The notes: generated by a model from the letters alone, not told the origin. A DNA stretch of 64,000 nt from Hydractinia symbiolongicarpus (GCF_029227915.1 NC_079876.1:7132001-7196000); one strand, 5' to 3'. Numbered from the stretch's first letter, positions 36,001 to 51,000 are shown. Numbers and translations are program-made.

Positions 36001-39000
36001 CATGAGACTTGTAGTTTTCAAAAATATTTTCATATTTGATGGGACGCTAAATAAAAGAAGTTTAATCACCGGCAAACGAAAATCCGCGATTTCCCGTAAA
36101 TCCCGCACTCGGCTCGTATAGTCAAAAGTATACAAAGAAAGTACCCATGGAGTAAACTCATTTCCCGAACGATATTTTAAATTTTTTTTTCACCACTAAA
36201 ACGCATGAGACTTGTAGTTTTCAAAAATGTTTTCATTTTTGATGAGACGCTTAATGATAGAGGTTTTATCGCCGGCAAACGAACTCCCGCGTTTTCCCGT
36301 AAATCCGGGGCTTGGCCCGTATAGTCGAATGTATACAAAGAAAGTACCCAGGGAGTAAACTCCGTTTCCCGAACGTTTTTTTAAATTATTATTTCACCAC
36401 TAAAGCCCATGAGACTTGTAGTTTTTAAAAATGTTTTCATTTTTGATCAGACGCTGAATAAAAGAAGTTTAAACGCCGGCAAAAGAAAACCCGCGACTTC
36501 CCGTAAATCCCGGACTCGGCCCGTATAGTTAAAAGTATACAAAGAAAGTACCCAGGGAGTAAACTCATTTCCCGAACGATTTTTTAAAATATTTTTTCAC
36601 CACTAAAACGCATGAGAGTTGTAGTTTTCAAAAATGTTTTCATTTTTGATGAGACGCTGAATAAAAGAAGTTTATTCGCCGGCAAACGAAAACCTGCGAT
36701 TTCCCGTAAATCCCGGACTCGGCCCGTATAGTAATGAAAGTACCCGGGATGTAAATTCATTTCCCGAACGATTTTTTAAATTATTATTTCACCACTAAAA
36801 CCCATGAGACTTGTAGTTTTTAAAAATGTTTTCATTTTTGATGAGACGCTGAATAAAAGAAGTTTAATCGCCGGCAAACGAAAACCCGCCATTTCCCGTA
36901 AACCCCGGACTCGGTCCGTATAGTCAAAAGTATACAAAGAAAGTACCCAGGGTGTAAACTCATTTCCCGAACGAATTTTTAAATTATTTTTTCACCACTA
37001 AAACGCATGAGACTTGTAGTTTTCAAAAATGTTTTCATTTTTGATGAGACGCTGAATAAAAGAAGTTTAATCGCCGGCAAACGAAAACCCGCCATTTCCC
37101 GTAAACCCTGGACTCGGCCCGCATAGTCAAAAGTATACAAAGAAAGTAGCCAGGGAGTAAACTCATTTCCCGAACGATTTTTTAAATTATTTTTTCACCA
37201 CTAAAACGCATGAGACTTGTAGTTTTCAAAATTGTTTTCATTTTTGATGAGACGCTGAATAAATGAAGTTTAATCGCCGGCAAACGAAAACCTGCGATTT
37301 CCCGTAAATCCCGGACTCGGCCCGTATAGTCAAAAGTATACAAAGAAAGTACCCATGGAGTAAACTCATTTCCCGAACGATATTTAAAATTTTTTTTTCA
37401 CCACTAAAACGCATGAGACTTGTAGTTTTCAAAAATGTTTTCATTTTTGATGAGACGCTTAATGATAGAGGTTTTATCGCCGGCAAACGAACTCCCGCGT
37501 TTTCCCGTAAATCCGGGGCTTGGCCCGTATAGTCGAATGTATACAAAGAAAGTACCCAGGGAGTAAACTCCGTTTCCCGAACGTTTTTTTAAATTATTAT
37601 TTCACCAATAAAGCCCATGAGACTTGTAGTTTTTAAAAATGTTTTCATTTTTGATGAGACGCTGAATAAAAGAAGTTTAAACGCCGGCAAAAGAAAACCC
37701 GCGACTTCCCGTAATCCCGGACTCGGCCCGTATAGTTAAAAGTATACAAAGAAAGTACCCAGGGAGTAAACTCATTTCCCGAACGATTTTTTAAAATATT
37801 TTTTCACCACTAAAACGCATGAGAGTTGTAGTTTTCAAAAATGTTTTCATTTTTGATGAGACGCTGAATAAAAGAAGTTTATTCGCCGGCAAACGAAAAC
37901 CTGCGATTTCCCGTAAATCCCGGACTCGGCCCGTATAGTAATGAAAGTACCCGGGATGTAAACTCATTTCCCGAACGATTTTTTAAATTATTATTTCACC
38001 ACTAAAACCCATGAGACTTGTAGTTTTTAAAAATGTTTTCATTTTTGATGAGACGCTGAATAAAAGAAGTTTAATCGCCGGCAAACGAAAACCCGCCATT
38101 TCCCGTAAACCCCGGACTCGGCCCGTATAGTCAAAAGTATACAAAGAAAGTACCCAGGGTGTAAACTCATTTCCCGAACGAATTTTTAAATTATTTTTTC
38201 ACCACTAAAACGCATGAGACTTGTAGTTTTCAAAAATGTTTTCATTTTTGATGAGACGCTGAATAAATGAAGTTTAATCGCCAGCAAACGAAAACCTGCG
38301 ATTTCCCGTAAATCCCGGACTCGGCCCGTATAGTCAAAAGTATACAAAGAAAGTACCCATGGAGTAAACTCATTTCCCGAACGATATTTTAAATTTTTTT
38401 TTCACCACTAAAACGCATGAGACTTGTAGTTTTCAAAAATGTTTTCATTTTTGATGAGACGCTTAATGATAGAGGTTTTATCGCCGGCAAACGAACTCCC
38501 GCGTTTTCCCGTAAATCCGGGGCTTGGCCCGTATAGTCGAATGTATACAAAGAAAGTACCCGGGATGTAAACTCATTTCCCGAACGATTTTTTAAATTAT
38601 TATTTCACCACTAAAACCCATGAGACTTGTAGTTTTTAAAAATGTTTTCATTTTTGATGAGACGCTGAATAAAAGAAGTTTAATCGCCGGCAAACGAAAA
38701 CCCGCCATTTCCCGTAAACCCCGGACTCGACCCGTATAGTCAAAAGTATACAAAGAAAGTACCCAGGGTGTAAACTCATTTCCCGAACGAATTTTTAAAT
38801 TATTTTTTCACCACTAAAACGCATGAGACTTGTAGTTTTCAAAAATGTTTTAATTTTTGATGAGACGCTGAATAAAAGAAGTTTAATCGCCGGCAAACGA
38901 AAATCCGCGATTTCCCGTAAATCCCGCACTCGGCTCGTATAGTCAAAAGTATACAAAGAAAGTACCCATGGAGTAAACTCATTTCCCGAACGATATTTTA

Positions 39001-42000
39001 AATTTTTTTTTCACCACTAAAACGCATGAGACTTGTAGTTTTCAAAAATGTTTTCATTTTTGATAAGACGCTTAATGAAAATGGTTTAATCGCCAGCAAA
39101 CGAAAACCCGCGATTTCCCGTAAATCCCGGGCTTGGCCCGTATAGTCGAATGTATACAAAGAAAGTACCCTGTGAGTAAACCCATTTCCAAAACGATTTT
39201 TTAAACTATCTTTTCACCACTAAATCCCGTAAATCCCGCACTCGGCTCGTATAGTCAAAAGTATACAAAGAAAGTACCCATGGAGTAAACTCATTTCCCG
39301 AACGATATTTTAAATTTTTTTTTCACCACTAAAACGCATGAGACTTGTAGTTTTCAAAAATGTTTTCATTTTTGATAAGACGCTTAATGAAAATGGTTTA
39401 ATCGCCAGCAAACGAAAACCCGCGATTTCCCGTAAATCCCGGGCTTGGCCCGTATAGTCGAATGTATACAAAGAAAGTACCCTGTGAGTAAACCCATTTC
39501 CAAAACGATTTTTTAAATTATCTTTTCACCACTAAAACGCATGAGACTTGTAGTTTTCAAAAATGTTTTCATTTTTGATGAGACGCTGAATAAAAGAAGT
39601 TTAATCGCCGGCAAACGAAAACCCGCCATTTCCCGTAAACCCCGGACTCGACCCGTATAGTCAAAAGTATACAGAGAAAGTACCCAGGGAGTAAACTCAT
39701 TTCCCGAACGATTTTTTATATTATTTTTTTACCACTAAACGCATGAGACTTGTAGTTTTCAAAAATATTTTCATATTTGATGGGACGCTAAATAAAAGAA
39801 GTTTAATCACCGGCAAACGAAAATCCGCGATTTCCCGTAAATCCCGCACTCGGCTCGTATAGTCAAAAGTATACAAAGAAAGTACCCATGGAGTAAACTC
39901 ATTTCCCGAACGATATTTTAAATTTTTTTTTCACCACTAAAACGCATGAGACTTGTAGTTTTCAAAAATGTTTTCATTTTTGATGAGACGCTTAATGATA
40001 GAGGTTTTATCGCCGGCAAACGAACTCCCGCGTTTTCCCGTAAATCCGGGGCTTGGCCCGTATAGTCGAATGTATACAAAGAAAGTACCCAGGGAGTAAA
40101 CTCCGTTTCCCGAACGTTTTTTTAAATTATTATTTCACCACTAAAGCCCATGAGACTTGTAGTTTTTAAAAATGTTTTCATTTTTGATCAGACGCTGAAT
40201 AAAAGAAGTTTAAACGCCGGCAAAAGAAAACCCGCGACTTCCCGTAAATCCCGGACTCGGCCCGTATAGTTAAAAGTATACAAAGAAAGTACCCAGGGAG
40301 TAAACTCATTTCCCGAACGATTTTTTAAAATATTTTTTCACCACTAAAACGCATGAGAGTTGTAGTTTTCAAAAATGTTTTCATTTTTGATGAGACGCTG
40401 AATAAAAGAAGTTTATTCGCCGGCAAACGAAAACCTGCGATTTCCCGTAAATCCCGGACTCGGCCCGTATAGTAATGAAAGTACCCGGGATGTAAACTCA
40501 TTTCCCGAACGATTTTTTAAATTATTATTTCACCACTAAAACCCATGAGACTTGTAGTTTTTAAAAATGTTTTCATTTTTGATGAGACGCTGAATAAAAG
40601 AAGTTTAATCGCCGGCAAACGAAAACCCGCCATTTCCCGTAAACCCCGGACTCGGCCCGTATAGTCAAAAGTATACAAAGAAAGTACCCAGGGTGTAAAC
40701 TCATTTCCCGAACGAATTTTTAAATTATTTTTTCACCACTAAAACGCATGAGACTTGTAGTTTTCAAAAATGTTTTCATTTTTGATGAGACGCTGAATAA
40801 AAGAAGTTTAATCGCCGGCAAGCGAAAACCCGCCATTTCCCGTAAACCCTGGACTCGGCCCGCATAGTCAAAAGTATACAAAGAAAGTAGTCAGGGAGTA
40901 AACTCATTTCCCGAACGATTTTTCAAATTATTATTTCACCACTAAAACGCATGAGGCTTGTAGTTTTCAAAAATGTTTTCATTTTTTATGAGACGCTGAA
41001 TAAAAGAAGTTTAATCGCCGGCAAACGAAAACCTGCGATTTCCCGTAAATCCCGGACTCGGCCCGTATAGTCGAATGTATACAAAGAAAGTACCCTGTGA
41101 GTAAACTCATTTCACGAACGATTTTTTAAATTATTTTTTCACCACTGAAACGCATGAGACTTGTAGTTTTCAGAAATGTTTTCATTTTTGATGAGACGCT
41201 TAATGAAAATGGTTTAATCGCCAGCAAACGAAAACCCGCGATTTCCCGTAAATCCCGGGCTTGGCCCGTATAGTCGAATGTATACAAAGAAAGTACCCTG
41301 TGAGTAAACCCATTTCCAAAACGATTTTTCAAATTATCTTTTCACCACTAAAACGCATGAGACTTGTAGTTTTCAAAAATGTTTTCATTTTTGATGAGAC
41401 GCTGAATAAAAGAAGTTTAATCGCCGGCAAACGAAAACCCGCCATTTCCCGTAAACCCCGGACTCGACCCGTATAGTCAAAAGTATACAAAGAAAGTACC
41501 CAGGGAGTAAACTCATTTCCCGAACGATTTTTTATATTATTTTTTTACCACTAAACGCATGAGACTTGTAGTTTTCAAAAATATTTTCATATTTGATGGG
41601 ACGCTAAATAAAAGAAGTTTAATCACCGGCAAACGAAAATCCGCGATTTCCCGTAAATCCCGCACTCGGCTCGTATAGTCAAAAGTATACAAAGAAAGTA
41701 CCCATGGAGTAAACTCATTTCCCGAACGATATTTTAAATTTTTTTTTCACCACTAAAACGCATGAGACTTGTAGTTTTCAAAAATGTTTTCATTTTTGAT
41801 GAGACGCTTAATGATAGAGGTTTTATCGCCGGCAAACGAACTCCCGCGTTTTCCCGTAAATCCGGGGCTTGGCCCGTATAGTCGAATGTATACAAAGAAA
41901 GTACCCAGGGAGTAAACTCCGTTTCCCGAACGTTTTTTTAAATTATTATTTCACCACTAAAGCCCATGAGACTTGTAGTTTTTAAAAATGTTTTCATTTT

Positions 42001-45000
42001 TGATGAGACGCTGAATAAAAGAAGTTTAAACGCCGGCAAAAGAAAACCCGCGACTTCCCGTAAATCCCGGACTCGGCCCGTATAGTTAAAAGTATACAAA
42101 GAAAGTACCCAGGGAGTAAACTCATTTCCCGAACGATTTTTTAAAATATTTTTTCACCACTAAAACGCATGAGAGTTGTAGTTTTCAAAAATGTTTTCAT
42201 TTTTGATGAGACGCTGAATAAAAGAAGTTTATTCGCCGGCAAACGAAAACCTGCGATTTCCCGTAAATCCCGGACTCGGCCCGTATAGTAATGAAAGTAC
42301 CCGGGATGTAAACTCATTTCCCGAACGATTTTTTAAATTATTATTTCACCACTAAAACCCATGAGACTTGTAGTTTTTAAAAATGTTTTCATTTTTGATG
42401 AGACGCTGAATAAAAGAAGTTTAATCGCCGGCAAACGAAAACCCGCCATTTCCCGTAAACCCCGGACTCGGCCCGTATAGTCAAAAGTATACAAAGAAAG
42501 TACCCAGGGTGTAAACTCATTTCCCGAACGAATTTTTAAATTATTTTTTCACCACTAAAACGCATGAGACTTGTAGTTTTCAAAAATGTTTTCATTTTTG
42601 ATGAGACGCTGAATAAAAGAAGTTTAATCGCCGGCAAACGAAAACCCGCCATTTCCCGTAAACCCTGGACTCGGCCCGCATAGTCAAAAGTATACAAAGA
42701 AAGTAGTCAGGGAGTAAACTCATTTCCCGAACGATTTTTCAAATTATTATTTCACCACTAAAACGCATGAGGCTTGTAGTTTTCAAAAATGTTTTCATTT
42801 TTTATGAGACGCTGAATAAAAGAAGTTTAATCGCCGGCAAACGAAAACCTGCGATTTCCCGTAAATCCCGGACTCGGCCCGTATAGTCGAATGTATACAA
42901 AGAAAGTACCCTGTGAGTAAACTCATTTCACGAACGATTTTTTAAATTATTTTTTCACCACTGAAACGCATGAGACTTGTAGTTTTCAGAAATGTTTTCA
43001 TTTTTGATGAGACGCTTAATGAAAATGGTTTAATCGCCAGCAAACGAAAACCCGCGATTTCCCGTAAATCCCGGGCTTGGCCCGTATAGTCGAATGTATA
43101 CAAAGAAAGTACCCTGTGAGTAAACCCATTTCCAAAACGATTTTTCAAATTATCTTTTCACCACTAAAACGCATGAGACTTGTAGTTTTCAAAAATGTTT
43201 TCATTTTTGATGAGACGCTGAATAAAAGAAGTTTAATCGCCGGCAAACGAAAACCCGCCATTTCCCGTAAACCCCGGACTCGACCCGTATAGTCAAAAGT
43301 ATACAAAGAAAGTACCCAGGGAGTAAACTCATTTCCCGAACGATTTTTTATATTATTTTTTTACCACTAAACGCATGAGACTTGTAGTTTTCAAAAATAT
43401 TTTCATATTTGATGGGACGCTAAATAAAAGAAGTTTAATCACCGGCAAACGAAAATCCGCGATTTCCCGTAAATCCCGCACTCGGCTCGTATAGTCAAAA
43501 GTATACAAAGAAAGTACCCATGGAGTAAACTCATTTCCCGAACGATATTTTAAATTTTTTTTTCACCACTAAAACGCATGAGACTTGTAGTTTTCAAAAA
43601 TGTTTTCATTTTTGATGAGACGCTTAATGATAGAGGTTTTATCGCCGGCAAACGAACTCCCGCGTTTTCCCGTAAATCCGGGGCTTGGCCCGTATAGTCG
43701 AATGTATACAAAGAAAGTACCCAGGGAGTAAACTCCGTTTCCCGAACGTTTTTTTAAATTATTATTTCACCACTAAAGCCCATGAGACTTGTAGTTTTTA
43801 AAAATGTTTTCATTTTTGATGAGACGCTGAATAAAAGAAGTTTAAACGCCGGCAAAAGAAAACCCGCGACTTCCCGTAAATCCCGGACTCGGCCCGTATA
43901 GTTAAAAGTATACAAAGAAAGTACCCAGGGAGTAAACTCATTTCCCGAACGATTTTTTAAAATATTTTTTCACCACTAAAACGCATGAGAGTTGTAGTTT
44001 TCAAAAATGTTTTCATTTTTGATGAGACGCTGAATAAAAGAAGTTTATTCGCCGGCAAACGAAAACCTGCGATTTCCCGTAAATCCCGGACTCGGCCCGT
44101 ATAGTAATGAAAGTACCCGGGATGTAAACTCATTTCCCGAACGATTTTTTAAATTATTATTTCACCACTAAAACCCATGAGACTTGTAGTTTTTAAAAAT
44201 GTTTTCATTTTTGATGAGACGCTGAATAAAAGAAGTTTAATCGCCGGCAAACGAAAACCCGCCATTTCCCGTAAACCCCGGACTCGGCCCGTATAGTCAA
44301 AAGTATACAAAGAAAGTACCCAGGGTGTAAACTCATTTCCCGAACGAATTTTTAAATTATTTTTTCACCACTAAAACGCATGAGACTTGTAGTTTTCAAA
44401 AATGTTTTCATTTTTGATGAGACGCTGAATAAAAGAAGTTTAATCGCCGGCAAACGAAAATCCGCGATTTCCCGTAAATCCCGCACTCGGCTCGTATAGT
44501 CAAAAGTATACAAAGAAAGTACCCATGGAGTAAACTCATTTCCCGAACGATATTTTAAATTTTTTTTTCACCACTAAAACGCATGAGACTTGTAGTTTTC
44601 AAAAATGTTTTCATTTTTGATAAGACGCTTAATGAAAATGGTTTAATCGCCAGCAAACGAAAACCCGCGATTTCCCGTAAATCCCGGGCTTGGCCCGTAT
44701 AGTCGAATGTATACAAAGAAAGTACCCTGTGAGTAAACCCATTTCCAAAACGATTTTTTAAATTATCTTTTCACCACTAAAACGCATGAGACTTGTAGTT
44801 TTCAAAAATGTTTTCATTTTTGATGAGACGCTGAATAAAAGAAGTTTAATCGCCGGCAAACGAAAACCCGCCATTTCCCGTAAACCCCGGACTCGACCCG
44901 TATAGTCAAAAGTATACAAAGAAAGTACCCAGGGAGTAAACTCATTTCCCGAACGATTTTTTATATTATTTTTTTACCACTAAACGCATGAGACTTGTAG

Positions 45001-46570
45001 TTTTCAAAAATATTTTCATATTTGATGGGACGCTAAATAAAAGAAGTTTAATCACCGGCAAACGAAAATCCGCGATTTCCCGTAAATCCCGCACTCGGCT
45101 CGTATAGTCAAAAGTATACAAAGAAAGTACCCATGGAGTAAACTCATTTCCCGAACGATATTTTAAATTTTTTTTTCACCACTAAAACGCATGAGACTTG
45201 TAGTTTTCAAAAATGTTTTCATTTTTGATGAGACGCTTAATGATAGAGGTTTTATCGCCGGCAAACGAACTCCCGCGTTTTCCCGTAAATCCGGGGCTTG
45301 GCCCGTATAGTCGAATGTATACAAAGAAAGTACCCAGGGAGTAAACTCCGTTTCCCGAACGTTTTTTTAAATTATTATTTCACCACTAAAGCCCATGAGA
45401 CTTGTAGTTTTTAAAAATGTTTTCATTTTTGATCAGACGCTGAATAAAAGAAGTTTAAACGCCGGCAAAAGAAAACCCGCGACTTCCCGTAAATCCCGGA
45501 CTCGGCCCGTATAGTTAAAAGTATACAAAGAAAGTACCCAGGGAGTAAACTCATTTCCCGAACGATTTTTTAAAATATTTTTTCACCACTAAAACGCATG
45601 AGAGTTGTAGTTTTCAAAAATGTTTTCATTTTTGATGAGACGCTGAATAAAAGAAGTTTATTCGCCGGCAAACGAAAACCTGCGATTTCCCGTAAATCCC
45701 GGACTCGGCCCGTATAGTAATGAAAGTACCCGGGATGTAAACTCATTTCCCGAACGATTTTTTAAATTATTATTTCACCACTAAAACTCATGAGACTTGT
45801 AGTTTTTAAAAATGTTTTCATTTTTGATGAGACGCTGAATAAAAGAAGTTTAATCGCCGGCAAACGAAAACCCGCCATTTCCCGTAAACCCCGGACTCGG
45901 CCCGTATAGTCAAAAGTATACAAAGAAAGTACCCAGGGTGTAAACTCATTTCCCGAACGAATTTTTAAATTATTTTTTCACCACTAAAACGCATGAGACT
46001 TGTAGTTTTCAAAAATGTTTTCATTTTTGATGAGACGCTGAATAAAAGAAGTTTAATCGCCGGCAAACGAAAATCCGCGATTTCCCGTAAATCCCGCACT
46101 CGGCTCGTATAGTCAAAAGTATACAAAGAAAGTACCCATGGAGTAAACTCATTTCCCGAACGATATTTTAAATTTTTTTTTCACCACTAAAACGCATGAG
46201 ACTTGTAGTTTTCAAAAATGTTTTCATTTTTGATGAGACGCTTAATGATAGAGGTTTTATCGCCGGCAAACGAACTCCCGCGTTTTCCCGTAAATCCGGG
46301 GCTTGGCCCGTATAGTCGAATGTATACAAAGAAAGTACCCAGGGAGTAAACTCCGTTTCCCGAACGTTTTTTTAAATTATTATTTCACCACTAAAGCCCA
46401 TGAGACTTGTAGTTTTTAAAAATGTTTTCATTTTTGATGAGACGCTGAATAAAAGAAGTTTAATCGCCGGCAAACGAAAACCCGCCATTTCCCGTAAACC
46501 CCGGACTCGGCCCGTATAGTCAAAAGTATACAAAGAAAGTACCCAGGGTGTAAACTCATTTCCCGAACGA
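33010..46570 (+). repeat. HOR region with 1,816, 1,613 and 1,218 bp spacings
   Basis: The marker ACGCTAAATAAAAG with ATCACCGGCAAACG occurs at 33010, 34826, 36044, 39785, 41601, 43417 and 45030. The spacings are 1,816, 1,218, 3,741, 1,816, 1,816 and 1,613 bp. These are 9, 6, about 18.4, 9, 9 and 8 monomers, allowing for 11 bp deletions. Other members are CGAACTCCCGCGTTTTCCCG, GATAGAGGTTTTATCGCC, GAGAGTTGTAG and GAGGCTTGTAG. Units are homogenised but differ by deletion or gain of whole monomers, as expected from unequal exchange. The 3,741 bp interval contains the phase break near 39,224. Confidence 0.82.
38905..39530 (+). repeat. Out-of-phase 312 bp duplication in the satellite
   Basis: At 39,217-39,245 the monomer runs CACCACTAAA directly into TCCCGTAAATCCCGCACTCG, skipping about half a monomer. 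The sequence ATCCCGCACTCGGCTCG at 38921 recurs at 39233, 312 bp later (about 1.54 monomers), and both copies continue with CCATGGAGTAAAC, GATAAGACGC and CCCGGGCTTGG. AAATCCCG stands twice in a row at the join, a plausible microhomology. Confidence 0.85.
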
Positions 46571-48067
46571 ATTTTTAAATTATTTTTTCACCACTAAAAC
46601 GCATGAGACTTGTAGTTTTCAAAAATGTTTTCATTTTTGATGAGACGCTGAATAAAAGAAGTTTAATCGCCGGCAAACGAAAACCTGCGATTTTCCGTAA
46701 ATCCCGGACTCGGCCCGTATAGTCGAATGTATACAAAGAAAGTACCCTGTGAGTAAACTCATTTCCCAAACGATTTTTTAAATTATTTTTTCACCACTGA
46801 AACGCATGAGACTTGTAGTTTTCAGAAATGTTTTCATTTTTGATGAGACGCTTAATGAAAATGGTTTAATCGCCAGCAAACGAATACCCGCGATTTCCCG
46901 TAAATCCCGGGCTTGGCCCGTATAGTCGAATGTATACAAAGAAAGTACCCTGTGAGTAAACTCATTTCCAAAACGATTTTTTAAATTATCTTTTCACCAC
47001 TAAAACGCATGAGACTTGTAGTTTTCAAAAATGTTTTCATTTTTGATGAGACGCTGAATAAAAGAAGTTTAATCGCCGGCAAACGAAAACCCGCCATTTC
47101 CCGTAAACCCCGGACTCGACCCGTATAGTCAAAAGTATACAAAGAAAGTACCCAGGGAGTAAACTCATTTCCCGAACGATTTTTTATATTATTTTTTTAC
47201 CACTAAACGCATGAGACTTGTAGTTTTCAAAAATATTTTCATATTTGATGGGACGCTGAATAAAAGAAGTTTAATCGCCGGCAAACGAAAATCCGCCATT
47301 TCCCGTAAATCCCGGACTCGGCCCGTATAGTCAAAAGTATACAAAGAAAGTACCCATGGAGTAAACTCATTTCCCGAACGATTTTTTAAATTTTTTTTTC
47401 ACCACTAAAACGCATGAGACTTGTAGTTTTCAAAAATGTTTTCATTTTTGATGAGACGCAGAATAAGAGAAGTTTAATCGCCGGCAAACGAAAACCTGCG
47501 ATTTCCCGTAAATCCCGGACTCGGCCGGTATAGTCAAAAGTATACAAAGAAAGTACCCAGGGTGTAAACTCATTTCCCGAACGATTTTTTAAATTATTAT
47601 TTCACCACTAAAGCCCATGAGACTTGTAGTTTTAAAAAATGTTTTCATTTTTGATGAAACGCTGAATAAAAGAAGTTTAAACGCCGGCAAAGGAAAACCC
47701 GCGACTTCCCGTTAATCCCGGACTCGGCCCGTATAGTCAAAAGTATACGAAGAAAGCACCCAGGGAGTAAACTCATTTTTTAAACGATTTTTTTAAAATA
47801 TTTTTTCACCACTAAAACGCATGAGACTTGTAGTTTTCAAAAATGTTTTCATTTTTGATGAGACGCTGAATAAAAGAAGTTTAATCGCCGACAAACGAAA
47901 ACCTGCGATTTCCTGTAAATCCCGGACTCGGCCCGTATAGTAATGAAAGTACCCGGGATGTAAACTCATTTCCCGAACGATTTTTTAAGTTATTATTTCA
48001 CCACTAAAACCCATGAGACTTGTAGTTTTCAAAAATGTTTTCATTTTTGATGAGACGCTGAATAAAA
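46571..48067 (+). repeat. Mixed satellite monomers, GTCGAATG and GACGCAGAATA subtypes
   Basis: It contains the CCCTGTGAG/CTTAATGAAAATGG pair and then a block starting GACGCAGAATAAG (47,455), with AACGATTTTTTTAAAATA after CATTTTTTAAACG. The same block is found at about 58,569 and 60,788, so a piece of the 2,219 bp HOR lies 11 kb upstream of its main location. Confidence 0.72.
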
Positions 48068-51000
48068 GAAATTTAATCGCCGGCAAACGAAAACCTGCGA
48101 TTTCCCGTAAATCCCGGACTCGGCCCGTATAGTCAAAAGTATACAAAGAAAGTACCCAGGGTGTAAACTCATTTCCCGAACGATTTTTTAAATTATTATT
48201 TCACCACTAAAGCCCATGAGACTTGTAGTTTTTAAAAATGTTTTCATTTTTGATGAGACGCTGAATAAAAGAAGTTTAATCGCCGGCAAACGAAAACCCG
48301 CCATTTCCCGTAAACCCCGGACTCGGCCCGCATAGTCAAAAGTATACAAAGAAAGTACCCAGGGAGTAAACTCATTTCCCGAACGATTTTTTAAATTATT
48401 TTTTCACCACTAAAACGCATGAGACTTGTAGTTTTCAAAATTGTTTTCATTTTTGATGAGACGCTGAATAAAAGAAGTTTAATCGCCGGCAAATGAAAAC
48501 CTGCGATTTCCCGTAAATCCCGGACTCGGCCCGTATAGTCAAAAGTATACAAAGAAAGTACCCAGAGTGTAAACTCATTTCCCGAACGTTTTTTTAAATT
48601 ATTATTTCACCACTAAAGCCCATAAGACTTGTAGTTTTTAAAAATGATTTCATTTTTGATGAGACGCTGAATAAAAGAAGTTTAAACGCCGGCAAAAGAA
48701 AACCCGCGACTTCCCGTAAATCCCGGACTCGGCCCGTATAGTAATGAAAGTACCCGGGATGTAAACTCATTTCCCAAACGATTTTTTAAATTATTATTTC
48801 ACCACTAAAACACATGAGACTTGTAGTTTTTAAAAATGTTTTCATTTTTGATGAGACGCTGAATAAAAGAAGTTTAATCGCCGGCAAACGAAAACCCGCG
48901 ACTTCCCGTAAATCCCGGATTCGGCCCGTATAGTCAAAAGTATACAAAGAAAGTACCCAGGGAGTAAACTCATTTCCCGAACGATTTTTTAAATTATATT
49001 TTCACCACTAAAACGCATGAGACTTGTAGTTTTCAAAAATGTTTTCATTTTTGATGAGACGCTGAATGAAAGAAGTTTAATCGCCGGCAAATGAAAACCT
49101 GCGATTTTCCGTAAATCCCGGACTCTGCCCGTATAGTCAAAAGTATACAAAGAAAGTACCCAGGGTGTAAACTCATTTCCCGAACGATTTTTTAAATTAT
49201 TATTTCACCACTAAAGCCCATGAGACTTGTAGTTTTCAAAAATGTTTTCATTTTTGAAGAGACGCTAAATAAAAGAAGTTTAATCGCCGGCAAACAAAAA
49301 CCCGCCATTTCCCGTAAACCCCGGACTCAGCCCGCATATTCAAAAGTATACAAAGAAAGTACCCAGGGAGTAAACTCATTTCCCGAACGATTTTTTAAAT
49401 TATTTTTTTACCACTAAAACGCATGAGACTTGTAGTTTTCAAAAATGTTTTCATTTTTGATGAGACGCTGAATAAAAGAAGTTTAATCGGCGGCAAACGA
49501 AAACCTGCGATTTCCCGTAAATCCCGGACTCGGCCCGTATAGTCAAAAGTATACAAAGAAAGTACCCAGGGTGTAAACTCATATCCCGAACGATTTTTTA
49601 AATTATTATTTCACCACTAAAGCCCATGAGACTTGTAGTTTTCAAAATTGTTTTCATTTTTGATGAGACGCTGAATAAAAGAAGTTTAATCGCTGGCAAA
49701 CAAAAAACCTGCGATTTCCCGTAAATCCCGGACTCGGCCCGTATAGTCAAAAGTATACGAAGAAAGCACCCAGGGAGTAAACTCATTTTCCGAACGATTT
49801 TTTAAAATATTTTTTCACCACTAAAACGCATGAGACTTGTAGTTTTCAAAAATGTTTTCATTTTTGATGAGACGCTGAATAAAAGAAGTTTAATCGCCGG
49901 CAAACGAAAACCTGCGATTTCCCGTAAATCCTGGACTCGGCCCGTATAGTCGAATGTATACAAAGAAAGTACCCTGTGAGTAAACTCATTTCCCAAACGA
50001 TTTTTTAATTTATTTTTTCACCACTGAAACGCATGAGACTTGTAGTTTTCAGAAATGTTTTCATTTTTGATGAGACGCTTAATGAAAATGGTTTAATCGC
50101 CAGCAAACGAAAACCTGCGATTTCCCGTAAATCCCGGGCTTGGCCCGTATAGTCGAATGTATACAAAGAAAGTACCCTGTGAGTAAACTCATTTCCAAAA
50201 CGATTTTTTAAATTATCTTTTCACCACTAAAACGCATGAGACTTGTAGTTTTCAAAAATGTTTTCATTTTTGATGAGACGCTGAATAAAAGAAATTTAAT
50301 CGCCGGCAAACGAAAACCTGCGATTTCCCGTAAATCCCGGACTCGGCCCGTATAGTCAAAAGTATACAAAGAAAGTACCCAGGGTGTAAACTCATTTCCC
50401 GAACGATTTTTTAAATTATTATTTCACCACTAAAGCCCATGAGACTTGTAGTTTTTAAAAATGTTTTCATTTTTGATGAGACGCTGAATAAAAGAAGTTT
50501 AATCGCCGGCAAACGAAAACCCGCCATTTCCCGTAAACCCCGGACTCGGCCCGCATAGTCAAAAGTATACAAAGAAAGTACCCAGGGAGTAAACTCATTT
50601 CCCGAACGATTTTTTAAATTATTTTTTCACCACTAAAACGCATGAGACTTGTAGTTTTCAAAATTGTTTTCATTTTTGATGAGACGCTGAATAAAAGAAG
50701 TTTAATCGCCGGCAAATGAAAACCTGCGATTTCCCGTAAATCCCGGACTCGGCCCGTATAGTCAAAAGTATACAAAGAAAGTACCCAGAGTGTAAACTCA
50801 TTTCCCGAACGTTTTTTTAAATTATTATTTCACCACTAAAGCCCATAAGACTTGTAGTTTTTAAAAATGATTTCATTTTTGATGAGACGCTGAATAAAAG
50901 AAGTTTAAACGCCGGCAAAAGAAAACCCGCGACTTCCCGTAAATCCCGGACTCGGCCCGTATAGTAATGAAAGTACCCGGGATGTAAACTCATTTCCCAA

